NCBI RefSeq assembly: GCF_003610465.1
Contig: NZ_RAQI01000002.1
Span: 620,001-684,000 of the forward strand
Direction of reading: 5' to 3'
DNA: 64,000 bases
From: Xenorhabdus ehlersii
GTDB taxonomy: Bacteria > Pseudomonadota > Gammaproteobacteria > Enterobacterales > Enterobacteriaceae
Shown here one piece after another: positions 15,256-25,143 of the stretch. Made by a program: the position numbers and the translations under genes. Under the pieces are notes generated by a model. That model saw only the letters and a program-made list of their open reading frames with translations, was not told where the DNA came from and made no database searches. Numbering within the stretch: the stretch's first letter is position 1; each line of letters starts with the position of its first letter.

Positions 15256-15853
15256 ACAAATTACATCACCATTTGACATTCCAAATCGACATTTCACTTC
15301 AACTGTTGCCATTTAATTTCTCCGAAAAGAGGGAATTATATTCCACCATCAACGGATTGAATACGTGACCCAGTAACATCAATCTTTGCCGTCTGAATAT
15401 TTTCCAAATAGGCATACTATACTTGGATTCAATAAATTGATGTCACTACCCACTCACTCAATTAATAACAACAGAAACCAGACAATAATTAAACAGGGAG
15501 ATATCAAAATTTAACAGAATATTGCACCTCCATTACCAGAAAAATCAGCTCAATACGCCCATTACGGTATCACATTAGCAATTAAATAGAGTGAATTGTG
15601 CGTTAGTTAATATTTTATCCCGCCAATAGTTCATTGTATATTTTTGACAAGAATGAAATAAAAAAATATTATTGCGATTGGTGTCAGAACCACTGCCGAA
15701 AATATATCGCTTAAATAAAGCGAATATGAATAAAACTTAAACTTAACAATGCCGAGATGGTGGTGAATATAATACCCAGTAATGGGGAATCAGCCCAGCC
15801 TTTCAGTGGTAGGCTTCTGAACATTTTGGCGCCTTAATTAGGGATGTTTAAAA
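15256..15853. other. region without an intact gene
   Basis: About 600 bp. On the minus strand, 15330-15415 reads ENIQTAKIDVTGSRIQSVDG before a stop, and 15256-15317 reads MATVEVKCRFGMSNGDVIC up to the insertion site. These may be a gene end and a gene start cut by the insertion sequence, but neither can be assigned. Confidence 0.3.
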
Positions 15854-16198
15854 ATGAAAGCATTATCTATTATTGCTCTTGTATTTGCTGCTTTGTCTAT
15901 CTTTATTCCAGTTGGTGGCGTATTTATCGCTATGTTCTGTAGTGTTCTTGCTCTAATGTCATTTTATAAAAGCCCAACATTATCTGGTGTAACATTTGGT
16001 ATGAACATCATTTCCACGGCTTTTTTATCTCCAAGCCTCATGGTGACGGCGGCCTCAATACACAGCGATGGTGGCGATGGCGTAGGGCTTTATTGGTTCT
16101 ATGTTGGCTTTCATATAGTTCTTTTTGTATTGGCAATTATTATCTCAATGATTTTGAAGAAAAAAGCAAGTAAAAAAGAAACCGTTACAGCAAGTTAA
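15854..16198 (+). CDS. hypothetical membrane protein
   Basis: 114 residues with about four hydrophobic segments: IIALVFAALSIFIPVGGVFI, AMFCSVLALMSFY, the MNIISTAFLSPSLMVTAA stretch, and YVGFHIVLFVLAIIISMIL. The tail is basic (KKKASKKE). Start ATG follows AGGGATGTTTAAAA, a modest ribosome site. Family not recognised. The OB-fold protein gene follows 131 bp later on the same strand. Confidence 0.6.
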   Translation: MKALSIIALVFAALSIFIPVGGVFIAMFCSVLALMSFYKSPTLSGVTFGMNIISTAFLSPSLMVTAASIHSDGGDGVGLYWFYVGFHIVLFVLAIIISMILKKKASKKETVTAS

Positions 16199-16329
16199 CT
16201 GCAAATACCCCCTAAAAGGAAAGGGTTAATAATTACACAATATCTGTATAAAAAACCAAAAACCTTGACGTTAGATAATTAAATACGCAATTAAAATAAT
16301 TAGATAACTTAATGTATGTGGATATATAA

Positions 16330-17139
16330 ATGAAAAACGTATTGAAATGGGTAGGGATAGTATTTGTTGTTCTTATCGTTATAGGCTTCATTGCAGGAAA
16401 TGATGAAAGTAAATCATCAAGTAGCAATTCCTCTGCGGCAACATCATCAAAAAAAGCAATTAAGTTGACCGAAAATGAACTAAAAGCCGTCAAAGAGATG
16501 ATTTACGATGAAGTGGAAACCAGCTTTGATGGAGGTAGTTCACAACTAGATACAGAGTATTTAGCTGTATCAGCCAGAGAAATGCAAAAAGTCTACGCAG
16601 ACAATGAAGCCAGAGGTGATAAGATCTACAAAGGTAAAAAAATTATCGTATCTGGTATTATTGATTCAATAGATTCTAGCTTTGGCGATATTCCTGTTGT
16701 GACATTAAAAACAGGTGATATGTTTAATAAAGTGCATGTCAATTTTTCTAAAAAATATAGAGACCTTGCCGCTGAGCTAAATAAAAATCAAAAGGTTAAA
16801 TACGCCTGCGTTGGTAGTAGTGTCATTATAGGATCTCCATCGGTGAGGGATTGTACTCCAGTTTCGGTTGCCGTAGATGAATTGACCGATAAGCTTGTAT
16901 CATCTGCAAATAATGCTTTAAAAAATCCAAGTAAAGCAAGCGAGTATGATAAACAAATAATTCTTTTTGTTAAGGTTGCTTCTGTAGCAACAGAAGATTT
17001 TAAAACATGCAACGCCATTGATCAGAAATGTTTATCCTCTGCTATCTCTAAGTACGGCGAAGATAATTTGAAAAATAACGAAGAGATTAAAGCAGTAATG
17101 GAAAAATTAGGAGTAGACCCCGCTACACTAGAAATATAA
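16330..17139 (+). CDS. membrane-anchored protein with tRNA_anti-like OB domain
   Basis: 269 residues. An N-terminal hydrophobic segment (VGIVFVVLIVIGFIAG) serves as uncleaved anchor or signal and is followed by a Ser-rich linker. The middle (YADNEARGDKIYKGKKIIVS, GIIDSIDSSFGDIPVVTL, then NKNQKVKYACVGSSVIIGSP-SVRDC) is the OB-fold pattern of the tRNA_anti-like family, with two Cys that could form a disulfide. The C-terminal third is helical with another Cys pair (KTCNAIDQKC). Exact role unknown; such proteins occur in many accessory regions. Confidence 0.65.
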   Translation: MKNVLKWVGIVFVVLIVIGFIAGNDESKSSSSNSSAATSSKKAIKLTENELKAVKEMIYDEVETSFDGGSSQLDTEYLAVSAREMQKVYADNEARGDKIYKGKKIIVSGIIDSIDSSFGDIPVVTLKTGDMFNKVHVNFSKKYRDLAAELNKNQKVKYACVGSSVIIGSPSVRDCTPVSVAVDELTDKLVSSANNALKNPSKASEYDKQIILFVKVASVATEDFKTCNAIDQKCLSSAISKYGEDNLKNNEEIKAVMEKLGVDPATLEI

Positions 17140-17142
17140 ACC

Positions 17143-17162
17143 AGCCCCGAAAGGGGCTTTTC
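17143..17162 (+). terminator. terminator
   Basis: AGCCCC-GAAA-GGGGCT (17143-17158) followed by a T-run, directly after the OB-domain gene. Confidence 0.85.
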
Positions 17163-17236
17163 CCCTTCTAAACTTTGCTCATATTTTGTGTTTCCCGTCA
17201 GTAAAACAGCCCCCAAATTTCAGATATACCATTACG

Positions 17237-17411
17237 ATGGCAGTCTACACTCAGCACCTCGATAAAATCGAGACCTTTACAGGAGGAACGGAGATGCCTA
17301 AAGGTATCGCGATCCACGCTCGTTGGTTTTGAGAATGGTAAGGTTACGAGAATTATCAATAAACCCGACCACAAGCTGATCGATGGATATAACAAATCAG
17401 CCCCTGAATAA
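17237..17411 (+). pseudogene. small frameshifted gene
   Basis: From ATG 17237 a frame reads MAVYTQHLDKIETFTGGTEM, then PKGIAIHARWF and stops. Removing one T from the TTTT near 17327 would continue it as ENGKVTRIINKPDHKLIDGY-NKSAPE to the TAA at 17409-17411, giving about 57 residues. A terminator hairpin overlaps its end. Family not recognised. Confidence 0.4.
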
Positions 17412-17430
17412 TCAGAGGCTTTTTATTTTA
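17400..17430 (+). terminator. terminator between the small remnant and putP
   Basis: AGCCCCTGA-ATAA-TCAGAGGCT (8 of 9 pairs) followed by TTTTTATTTT on the plus strand. It stops rightward transcription ahead of the convergent putP end. Confidence 0.7.
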
Positions 17431-17435
17431 TTGGG

Positions 17436-18920
17436 TTATTTGGTCTTATAATGCGCTTCTGCATCAGCAAAACGTTGTTGTGTTGCCTGACTTGGTGCTT
17501 TTCCTAGTAAACTCACCGCAATAATAGCAATCGTCGCGAAGATAAAGCCTGGAATAATTTCATACAGGGAAAACCAGCGGTACTCCATCCAAACCAGTAC
17601 AGTGATAGCTCCCACCAACATACCAGCCAGCGCACCGTTACGGGTCATACGTTTCCAGAGTACTGACATCAGTACCACAGGGCCAAATGCTGCACCAAAT
17701 CCTGCCCAGGCATTACTCGCCAGTGCTAACACCTTATTATTCGGGTTAGTTGCAATCACAATCGCGATAGCTGCTACCAACAGTACCATCATACGTCCAA
17801 CCCATACCAATTCTTTCTGACTAGCTTTGGTACGGATAAATGCTTTATACAGATCTTCCGTCAATGCACTGGAACAAACCAATAGCTGACAACTTAAGGT
17901 ACTCATAACCGCAGCCAGTACAGCAGATAGCAATATACCAGTGAGCCACGGATTGAACAAAATGACAGACAGTTCTATAAAGATGCGCTCACGGTTCTGC
18001 AATACAGCAGCAGCCTGTCCTGGATATAATTCAAAATACGCGATACCAAAGAAACCTACTGCCACGGTTCCCCCTAAACACAACAGCATCCACGTCATAC
18101 TAATACGGCGAGCCTTATGAATAGTCTGGTGGGAATCTGCCGCCATAAAACGTGCCAAAATATGTGGTTGGCCAAAATAACCAAAACCCCAGCCCAACAG
18201 GGAAATAATGGCAATGATATTCAGCCCCTTGAACATATCCAAGTAAGCCGGGTTTTTGGCTTCAACGATATCGATTGCAGTACCAACACCTCCCACTTTA
18301 AGCAGGATCAGCACCGGCACCAAAATCAAGGCAAAAATCATCAAAGTTGCCTGAACCGTATCCGTCCAACTCACGGCCAAAAAGCCGCCGAGGAAAGTAT
18401 AGGCAATTGTCGCCAATGCACCTAGCCAGATAGCCTTTTCGTAGCTGATGCCGAACGTGTTTTCAAACAACAATCCACCAGCAACAACACCCGATGCACA
18501 ATAAATGGTGAAAAAAATCAGGATAACCAGCGCGGAGATAATACGTAGGATTTTACTCCGGTCTTCAAAACGATGGGTGAAATAGTCTGGTAAAGTTAAC
18601 GCGTTATTATTTATCTCAGTATGCACACGCAATCTGCCCGCTACCCAACGCCAGTTCAAATACGCACCCAGCAAACAGCCCAACGCGATCCAACTTTCTG
18701 AAATACCGGAGAAAAAGATCACTCCCGGCAATCCCATCAATAACCAGCCACTCATATCAGAAGCGCCAGCAGATAATGCGGTTACCACACTACCTAATTT
18801 CCGTCCACCCAATATGTAATCATCAAAATTCTTGGTGGAACGATAAGCCGCAAAACCTATCAACAACATCCCTGCGATATAGATAATGAAGGTAATGAGC
18901 ATTGGTGAATTTACTGTCAT
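17436..18920 (-). CDS. putP: sodium/proline symporter PutP
   Basis: 494 residues with about 13 membrane segments, as in E. coli PutP (502). It imports proline with Na+ for use as carbon, nitrogen or osmolyte. Family marks: YILGGRKLGSVVTALSAGAS-DMSGWLLMGLPG near residue 35-65 (Na+ and proline site, with the Asp and Ser residues of helix II), LTLPDYFTHRFED, and the GWGFGYFGQPHILARFMA motif in the middle. Divergent from putA across a 516-bp control region. Confidence 0.95.
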   Translation of the reverse strand: MTVNSPMLITFIIYIAGMLLIGFAAYRSTKNFDDYILGGRKLGSVVTALSAGASDMSGWLLMGLPGVIFFSGISESWIALGCLLGAYLNWRWVAGRLRVHTEINNNALTLPDYFTHRFEDRSKILRIISALVILIFFTIYCASGVVAGGLLFENTFGISYEKAIWLGALATIAYTFLGGFLAVSWTDTVQATLMIFALILVPVLILLKVGGVGTAIDIVEAKNPAYLDMFKGLNIIAIISLLGWGFGYFGQPHILARFMAADSHQTIHKARRISMTWMLLCLGGTVAVGFFGIAYFELYPGQAAAVLQNRERIFIELSVILFNPWLTGILLSAVLAAVMSTLSCQLLVCSSALTEDLYKAFIRTKASQKELVWVGRMMVLLVAAIAIVIATNPNNKVLALASNAWAGFGAAFGPVVLMSVLWKRMTRNGALAGMLVGAITVLVWMEYRWFSLYEIIPGFIFATIAIIAVSLLGKAPSQATQQRFADAEAHYKTK

Positions 18921-19436
18921 GCAGGTTCTTCTCCATAGTGTTTTTATAAATTATGTCTCTGCAAATGGGTTATTTGCGTAAATAATGTCATCTATGCTTG
19001 AAGTACCTTTAAGTGATACCTCATCTTCTTGACCAGGCTGTAACAAGTTGTACCTGAAGATGCCATTAGTTTTCATATGTACTATTTATACTTGTAATTA
19101 TTTTAGAATTACATTCTATCCTAGTTTAGCTAAAATATTTTTAACAACTAATTAACTGTATTTTTATAAAAAACGCTTGCTAAATCACATTTATCGCCCC
19201 AGAAGTTGCACTTGAAATTGAATAACTGGTTATACCTGAAATTTAACAATTATAATAAAACCAATAAATATCAATAAAATAAATAAAAATCAATAATAAG
19301 TTTCACTGAAAAAATAATGAAAACAAGATTAATTTCACAAATTTAGAATGACTGCTTTTAACAAAGTTGCACAAAGTTGCAACATGAAAGATATTGTTAT
19401 GTAACTTGTTATAGTCTTACCTATTAAGGAGTAAAA
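18921..19436. promoter_or_regulatory. put control region with GTTGCA sites
   Basis: The A+T-rich gap between divergent putP and putA contains GTTGCA at 19205-19210, 19366-19371 and 19376-19381, the last two in tandem ten bases apart. GTTGCA is the known binding core of the PutA ribbon-helix-helix domain in E. coli. This indicates autogenous repression of both genes when proline is absent. Confidence 0.7.
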
Positions 19437-22400
19437 ATGGGTAGTACCACTATGGGTGTAAAGCTCGATGAAGCAACGCGTAATCGAATCAAAGCCGCAG
19501 CACAACGAATTGAACGCACACCACACTGGCTAATTAAGCAAGCCATTTTTAATTATCTTGAACGTCTGGAAAATGAGGGAAAGCTTCCAGAAATATCAGC
19601 AGGTCAGGATAACAAAGAAGAAATGATTTCCGAAGTAGAATCACAGATTGAGGCACCTTATCAACCATTTCTGGATTTTGCCGAACATATTTTACCCCAA
19701 TCGGTGAAACGTTCTGCAATTACTGCGGCCTATCGTCTCCCCGAAACTCAAGCGGTTCCTATGCTGCTGCAACGTGCACAGCTATCAGAAGAACAAACGA
19801 AGGCAGCTCACAAACTCGCTTATTCTATTGCCGAAAAACTGCGTCAACAAAAACAGGGCATTGGCCGATCAGGTTTAGTTCAGGGATTGTTGCAAGAGTT
19901 TTCACTTTCTTCACAGGAAGGGGTGGCATTGATGTGTCTCGCCGAAGCTTTGTTACGTATCCCCGACAAAGCAACCCGCGATGCCTTGATCCGCGATAAA
20001 ATCAGCAACGGCAACTGGCATTCTCATTTAGGCCAAAGCCCCTCCATGTTTGTCAACGCTGCAACATGGGGCTTGTTGTTTACTGGCAAGCTGGTGTCCA
20101 CCCATAATGAAGCCAAGTTATCCAAATCCTTAAACCGTATTATCAGCAAAAGCGGCGAGCCGTTGGTACGCAAAGGTGTGGATATGGCGATGCGCCTGAT
20201 GGGTGAGCAATTTGTGACGGGAGAAACCATCGCCCAAGCCCTTGCCAATGCACGCAAACTGGAGGAAAAAGGCTTCCGTTATTCTTATGATATGCTCGGC
20301 GAGGCCGCATTAACCGAAGAAGATGCGCAAGCCTACATGGTTTCCTATCAGCAAGCGATCCATGCCATTGGTAAGGCATCAAACGGCCGTGGTATTTATG
20401 AGGGGCCAGGTATTTCCATCAAACTTTCTGCCCTGCACCCGCGTTACAGCCGTGCCCAGTACGAACGTGTTATTGATGAACTCTATCCTCGCCTGCTTTC
20501 CCTCACCTTACAGGCCCGTCAATATGATATCGGTATCAATATTGATGCAGAAGAAGCGGATCGTCTGGAGATCTCCCTCGATTTGCTGGAAAAATTGTGT
20601 TTCGAGCCAAAACTGGAAGGCTGGAACGGTATTGGTTTTGTCATTCAGGCTTACCAGAAACGCTGTCCTTTCGTCATTGACAGCATTATTGATTTAGCAC
20701 AACGTAGCCGTCACAGATTGATGATCCGGCTGGTGAAAGGGGCTTATTGGGATAGTGAAATTAAACGTGCCCAAATCGATGGTTTGGAAGACTATCCGGT
20801 GTATACCCGCAAGGTCTATACCGATGTTTCTTACCTTGCCTGTGCCCGCAAACTGCTCGCTGTTCCTAATCTGATCTACCCACAATTTGCTACCCATAAC
20901 GCTCATACTTTATCCGCTATTTATCACCTGGCTGGACAAAACTATTATCCCGGACAATATGAGTTCCAATGCCTGCATGGCATGGGTGAGCCGCTTTATG
21001 AACAAGTTGTCGGCAAGATCTCAGAAGGTAAACTCAATCGTCCATGCCGTATTTACGCACCGGTAGGCACACACGAAACATTACTGGCCTATCTGGTGCG
21101 CCGTTTACTGGAAAATGGGGCTAATACTTCGTTTGTTAATCGCATTGCCGATACGTCACTGCCGATTGATGAATTGGTCGCTGATCCGGTAAACATTGTA
21201 CAAGAATTGGCACAAATTGAAGGGCAAATCGGCCTGCCACATCCTAAAATCCCTCTGCCACGTGATTTATACGGCAAAAACCGTGTTAACTCATTAGGGC
21301 TAGATCTCTCCAATGAACATCGTTTAGCTTCTCTTTCCAGCGCCCTGCTCAGCTCTTCAATGGAAACGTGGAACAGCGAACCGTTATTAGGTGGTAGCTA
21401 CCAACCGACAGGAGAACTGCCTACAGCTAAGCCGGTGAATAATCCAGCCATAAATTCCGATATCGTGGGTTATGTTCGTGAAGCCACTGAACAAGAAGTC
21501 AGCCACGCGCTGGATGTGGCTACCGATGCCGGCGCAATTTGGTTTGCCACTCCCCCTTCAGAACGTGCCGCAATTTTAGTGCGTGCAGCGGAGTTGATGG
21601 AAAATGACCTGCAATCTTTGCTCGGCATTCTGGTTCGTGAAGCGGGTAAAACATTCAACAATGCGATTGCCGAAGTGCGCGAAGCCGTAGATTTTCTCCA
21701 TTATTACGCTAGTCAGGTTCGCCAAGACTTTGCCAATGATACCCACCGCCCGCTGGGACCTGTCGTGTGTATCAGCCCGTGGAACTTCCCGCTGGCAATT
21801 TTCACCGGCCAAATCGCCGCTGCACTGGCAGCAGGCAATAGTGTCCTGGCAAAACCCGCAGAACAGACGCCACTTATTGCCGCCGTTGCAGTAAAAATGT
21901 TGCACCAAGCGGGTATTCCTCGCGATGTGCTGCAATTACTGCCCGGACAAGGGGAAACGGTGGGCGCACTACTGGTTGGTGATGAACGTATACGCGGTGT
22001 GATGTTTACCGGCTCTACCGCAGTTGCCAGCTTGTTGCAACGTAATATTGCCGGTCGTCTTGATGCACAAGGGCGCCCGACACCGTTGATCGCAGAAACC
22101 GGTGGCCTGAATGCCATGATCGTCGACTCTTCCGCGTTAACCGAGCAAGTTGTTACCGATGTCATTGCTTCTGCTTTTGACAGTGCAGGCCAGCGCTGTT
22201 CTGCCCTGCGTATCCTGTGTATTCAGGAAGATGTCGCTGAAAGGACTATCGCCATGCTGAAAGGAGCGATGGCTGAATGCCGGATGGGTAATACTGAGCA
22301 CTTATTCACAGATATTGGCCCCGTCATTGATGCAGAAGCGAAAGCGGGTATCGAACGTCATATCCAAACCATGCGTACCAAAGGTCGGACAATTTATCAG

Positions 22401-23417
22401 GCGGCATACGAAAATGCCACCGACAGCCTGGCATGGTCACAAGGCACTTTCGTCCAACCAACGCTTATCGAGTTGGAAAGTTTCGATGAATTGAAGAAAG
22501 AAATTTTCGGACCAGTCCTGCATGTTGTCCGTTTTAAACGTAATGAGTTGGATAAGCTGCTGGATCAAATCAACGCTACGGGTTATGGCTTGACGTTGGG
22601 GATCCACACTCGTATTGATGAAACCATCGCCCAAGTCACAGGTAAAGCAAAAGTCGGCAACATATATGTCAACCGCAATATGGTTGGTGCCGTCGTCGGC
22701 GTGCAGCCATTTGGTGGTGAAGGCTTATCAGGCACAGGGCCAAAAGCCGGTGGGCCGCTGTATCTGTATCGCTTACTGTCACAACGCCCTCTCAATGCTG
22801 CCAGCCAAACCCTGGAACGACAGGATACAGAGTATGAGCTTGATGCCAAAACCCGTGTGGATCTGCACTCACCTCTCTACAAACTGGCGGATTGGGTAAC
22901 CGAACAGAATAATGAAGCATTAGGCCAGGTGATTCAGGAATACAGTTTACTGGCACAAGGCGGGACAATACGTTTATTGCCGGGACCAACCGGAGAGCGC
23001 AATACTTATACCCTATTACCGCGCGGTCATGTTCTTTGCCTTGCAGACAATGAACAGGATGCATTGGTGCAATTAGCCGCAGTACTCTCTGTCGGTTGTC
23101 AGGTCCTTTGGGAGAAAGACGAACTGCATCAAGGGCTACAACGCCAGTTACCGAATGAAATTCACCGGCATATCCATTGGGTTAACGATTGGCAGAATGA
23201 AGAAACAGCGATGGAAGCGGTTATTTATCATGGCGATTGCGACCAATTGCGCCGAGTATGTGAGGTGATTGCCCAACGTAAGGGGCCGATTATCGCCGTA
23301 CAGGGGTTTGCCCGTGGTGAAACCAATTTGATGCTAGAACGCTTACTGCATGAACGTTCATTAAGTGTTAATACGGCAGCAGCAGGCGGTAATGCGAGCT
23401 TGATGACAATTGGTTAA
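19437..23417 (+). CDS. putA: trifunctional proline utilisation protein PutA
   Basis: 1326 residues, as in enterobacterial PutA (about 1320). Residues 1-47 form the ribbon-helix-helix repressor domain (TTMGVKLDEATRNRIKAAAQ). The proline dehydrogenase barrel covers about 260-560 (GISIKLSALHPRYSRAQYER, RLVKGAYWDSEIKRAQ, YPQFATHNAHT), binding FAD. The P5C dehydrogenase domain covers about 650-1130, with ISPWNFPLAIFTGQIAAALA, the GLNAMIVDSSA stretch with the preceding Glu, and FDSAGQRCSALRIL with the catalytic Cys. It oxidises proline to glutamate at the membrane and represses the put genes when not substrate-bound. AAGGAG precedes the ATG. Confidence 0.97.
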   Translation: MGSTTMGVKLDEATRNRIKAAAQRIERTPHWLIKQAIFNYLERLENEGKLPEISAGQDNKEEMISEVESQIEAPYQPFLDFAEHILPQSVKRSAITAAYRLPETQAVPMLLQRAQLSEEQTKAAHKLAYSIAEKLRQQKQGIGRSGLVQGLLQEFSLSSQEGVALMCLAEALLRIPDKATRDALIRDKISNGNWHSHLGQSPSMFVNAATWGLLFTGKLVSTHNEAKLSKSLNRIISKSGEPLVRKGVDMAMRLMGEQFVTGETIAQALANARKLEEKGFRYSYDMLGEAALTEEDAQAYMVSYQQAIHAIGKASNGRGIYEGPGISIKLSALHPRYSRAQYERVIDELYPRLLSLTLQARQYDIGINIDAEEADRLEISLDLLEKLCFEPKLEGWNGIGFVIQAYQKRCPFVIDSIIDLAQRSRHRLMIRLVKGAYWDSEIKRAQIDGLEDYPVYTRKVYTDVSYLACARKLLAVPNLIYPQFATHNAHTLSAIYHLAGQNYYPGQYEFQCLHGMGEPLYEQVVGKISEGKLNRPCRIYAPVGTHETLLAYLVRRLLENGANTSFVNRIADTSLPIDELVADPVNIVQELAQIEGQIGLPHPKIPLPRDLYGKNRVNSLGLDLSNEHRLASLSSALLSSSMETWNSEPLLGGSYQPTGELPTAKPVNNPAINSDIVGYVREATEQEVSHALDVATDAGAIWFATPPSERAAILVRAAELMENDLQSLLGILVREAGKTFNNAIAEVREAVDFLHYYASQVRQDFANDTHRPLGPVVCISPWNFPLAIFTGQIAAALAAGNSVLAKPAEQTPLIAAVAVKMLHQAGIPRDVLQLLPGQGETVGALLVGDERIRGVMFTGSTAVASLLQRNIAGRLDAQGRPTPLIAETGGLNAMIVDSSALTEQVVTDVIASAFDSAGQRCSALRILCIQEDVAERTIAMLKGAMAECRMGNTEHLFTDIGPVIDAEAKAGIERHIQTMRTKGRTIYQAAYENATDSLAWSQGTFVQPTLIELESFDELKKEIFGPVLHVVRFKRNELDKLLDQINATGYGLTLGIHTRIDETIAQVTGKAKVGNIYVNRNMVGAVVGVQPFGGEGLSGTGPKAGGPLYLYRLLSQRPLNAASQTLERQDTEYELDAKTRVDLHSPLYKLADWVTEQNNEALGQVIQEYSLLAQGGTIRLLPGPTGERNTYTLLPRGHVLCLADNEQDALVQLAAVLSVGCQVLWEKDELHQGLQRQLPNEIHRHIHWVNDWQNEETAMEAVIYHGDCDQLRRVCEVIAQRKGPIIAVQGFARGETNLMLERLLHERSLSVNTAAAGGNASLMTIG

Positions 23418-23451
23418 TATTATTACGGTTAGCATGATTTTTTTCGTTGAA

Positions 23452-23481
23452 GCCACTTATTTAGTAATTAAAATAAGTGGC
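23452..23481 (+). terminator. hairpin after putA
   Basis: Perfect 11-bp stem (23452-23462 with 23471-23481), 35 bp after the putA stop. No long T-run follows. Confidence 0.55.
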
Positions 23482-23510
23482 TAAATTAAATGGTTAAAAG
23501 TAAATACATA

Positions 23511-23541
23511 GAGGGGAATACGTGATAATCGCATTCCCCTC
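23511..23541 (-). terminator. hairpin after fliZ
   Basis: GAGGGGAAT / ATTCCCCTC, a 9-bp stem with a 13-base loop, 45 bp past the fliZ stop in a convergent gap. Confidence 0.5.
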
Positions 23542-23585
23542 TGAAATCGTTTCAATTTGACAACATTATCTATCGGTATAATTAA

Positions 23586-24101
23586 TCAATGACGACCATT
23601 CTGTTGCCAACTCAGATATTGTTCATATTTACGCAGTGCAATATTGTAATTGCTGAAAGCAGATTGGGATAATTTTTCGCTGAGTTTTTCCTGAATCTCT
23701 TTTGTCGTAAACTCACCGGTCGGATAATTACTTGAAGTCAGCAATTCATCCAAACGCCTTAAACGCACCACATATTCACGCACAGTACTATGACTCATCT
23801 CTGTTTGCTCAAACAGATACTGTTTAAATGACATAATGTCAAAATAATCAGTCTGGCTATTGCAATAAATCTCACTACAAAAGCGGCACAACGCCACAAA
23901 TTTACCCTGCAACTCATTCCAGGTTTTGTCATCCACCAATTCAGTCATCTCAGAAATAGCTTCTTTATTGATGACCTGACCGTTAAAAACCAGCGAAATA
24001 CGGTCAAGGGTTTTATGACAGTGCAGACAATGAGTCTGGCTGTGTTTATAATCTTTGATATAACGGCTAAGAGGCCGTTTCTTTTGTGTTGTAATAGACA
24101 T
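23586..24101 (-). CDS. fliZ: flagellar regulator FliZ
   Basis: 171 residues from the ATG at 24099-24101; a frame extending to 24146 is rejected because homology begins at KRPLSRYIKDYKHSQTHCLH, as in E. coli FliZ (RRPLSRYLKDFKHSQTHCAH). The middle has Cys pairs (HCLHCH, CRFCSEIYC). The C-terminal half looks like the core-binding helices of tyrosine recombinases (STVREYVVRLRRLDELL). FliZ represses sigma-S promoters and supports flagellar class 2 expression; in Xenorhabdus it also links motility to haemolysin and lipase genes. Follows fliA by 53 bp; fliY is not next to it. Confidence 0.92.
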   Translation of the reverse strand: MSITTQKKRPLSRYIKDYKHSQTHCLHCHKTLDRISLVFNGQVINKEAISEMTELVDDKTWNELQGKFVALCRFCSEIYCNSQTDYFDIMSFKQYLFEQTEMSHSTVREYVVRLRRLDELLTSSNYPTGEFTTKEIQEKLSEKLSQSAFSNYNIALRKYEQYLSWQQNGRH

Positions 24102-24154
24102 AAGAGATAAAGCCCTGTGTATAGTCTTAACAAAAAAAACAAACAAGCAAAAAG

Positions 24155-24877
24155 TTACTTCTCTGGATTCAAACGCGCCCTCAACCTTTTTATCGCCTGG
24201 CTGTGAAGCTGACTTACGCGGGATTCTCCCACATTAAGCACCGCGCCGATCTCTTTAAGATTCAGTTCTTCCTGATAGTACAACGTAAGAACCATCTTTT
24301 CCCGTTCAGGTAACGATTCTATGACCTCGATGACCCGCTGACGAAGATCACCTTCCAGTAATTGTTGCAGAGGGTTTGCCTCATGCTCCTCCTCAATCAC
24401 TGGCTCACAGCTTTCACCGTGAATTTCGTGCCATTCGTCATAAGAAAACAGTTGACTGTTATTCGTGTCTAACAGTATTTGCCGATATTCTATCAGATTA
24501 ATCTTTAATTCTTTAGCAACTTCCTGCTCACTGGCTGGACGGCCTAACTCTTGCTCAAGTTTACGGATGGTCTGCGTGACTTCACGTGCGTTACGCCGCA
24601 CACTACGCGGAGCCCAATCACGGCTCCTCAACTCATCCAACATTGCACCTCTGATGCGCTGTACCGCATAGGTGGTAAAGGCGGTTCCCTGCATGGAATC
24701 AAACCGCTCCACCGCATTCAGTAAGCCTATGCCACCGGCCTGAAGCAAGTCATCGAGTTCTACGTTGGCAGGTAATCTGACCTGTAGCCTCAATGCTTCA
24801 TGGCGAACTAGTGGTACATAGCGCTTCCAGAGGCTATTTTTGTCCATCACGCCTTCGGCGGTATACAAATCGCTCAC
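24155..24877 (-). CDS. fliA: flagellar sigma factor sigma-28, FliA
   Basis: 240 residues. The whole chain matches enterobacterial FliA: LYTAEGVMDKNSLWKRYVPL, LDDLLQAGGIGLLNAVERFD (region 2), ELRSRDWAPRSVRRNAREVT (region 3), and YYQEELNLKEIGAVLNVGES-RVSQLHSQA (region 4 helix-turn-helix). It directs transcription of flagellin, caps and chemotaxis genes and is held in check by FlgM. Two GTG starts are possible. The one at 24875-24877 leaves SDLYTAEGV, best aligned with E. coli (NSLYTAEGV), and has AAGG about eleven bases upstream; the one at 24889 would add four residues. Confidence 0.95.
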   Translation of the reverse strand: MSDLYTAEGVMDKNSLWKRYVPLVRHEALRLQVRLPANVELDDLLQAGGIGLLNAVERFDSMQGTAFTTYAVQRIRGAMLDELRSRDWAPRSVRRNAREVTQTIRKLEQELGRPASEQEVAKELKINLIEYRQILLDTNNSQLFSYDEWHEIHGESCEPVIEEEHEANPLQQLLEGDLRQRVIEVIESLPEREKMVLTLYYQEELNLKEIGAVLNVGESRVSQLHSQAIKRLRARLNPEK

Positions 24878-25058
24878 AACAACAGACACCTTTGGATAAG
24901 AGACTGGATACCATTATCCAATCCCCTAATCGGTACAATCGTTTGAACAATGAAGTAAAAGCACTTCTTTTTCACCTATGCGAAATTTTTTATGTCCGAC
25001 CAAATGCATAGCAAGTTTCAGGCTGCCCTTGACGGTCTTTATAAAATTATGACCAAAA

Positions 25059-25086
25059 AATAAGGATCGGCGAACCGATCCTTATT
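25059..25086. terminator. bidirectional terminator after fliC
   Basis: AATAAGGATCGG-CGAA-CCGATCCTTATT, a perfect 12-bp stem with a tetraloop. A run of A precedes and TTTTAT follows, so it works for leftward fliC transcripts. Confidence 0.9.
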
Positions 25087-25143
25087 TTATAAGCGTCATT
25101 TATGCCGGTTACCCTGCATAAATACTCAACTGGAAAATAACAA

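Noticed and set aside
15256..15317. IS1 InsA start (MATVEVKC...)
   Set aside because: Resemblance ends after eight residues and the expected zinc-finger Cys pattern is missing.
24878..24889. Upstream GTG start for fliA
   Set aside because: Adds SVVV-type residues absent in relatives and leaves no room for a ribosome site; the GTG at 24877 aligns better.
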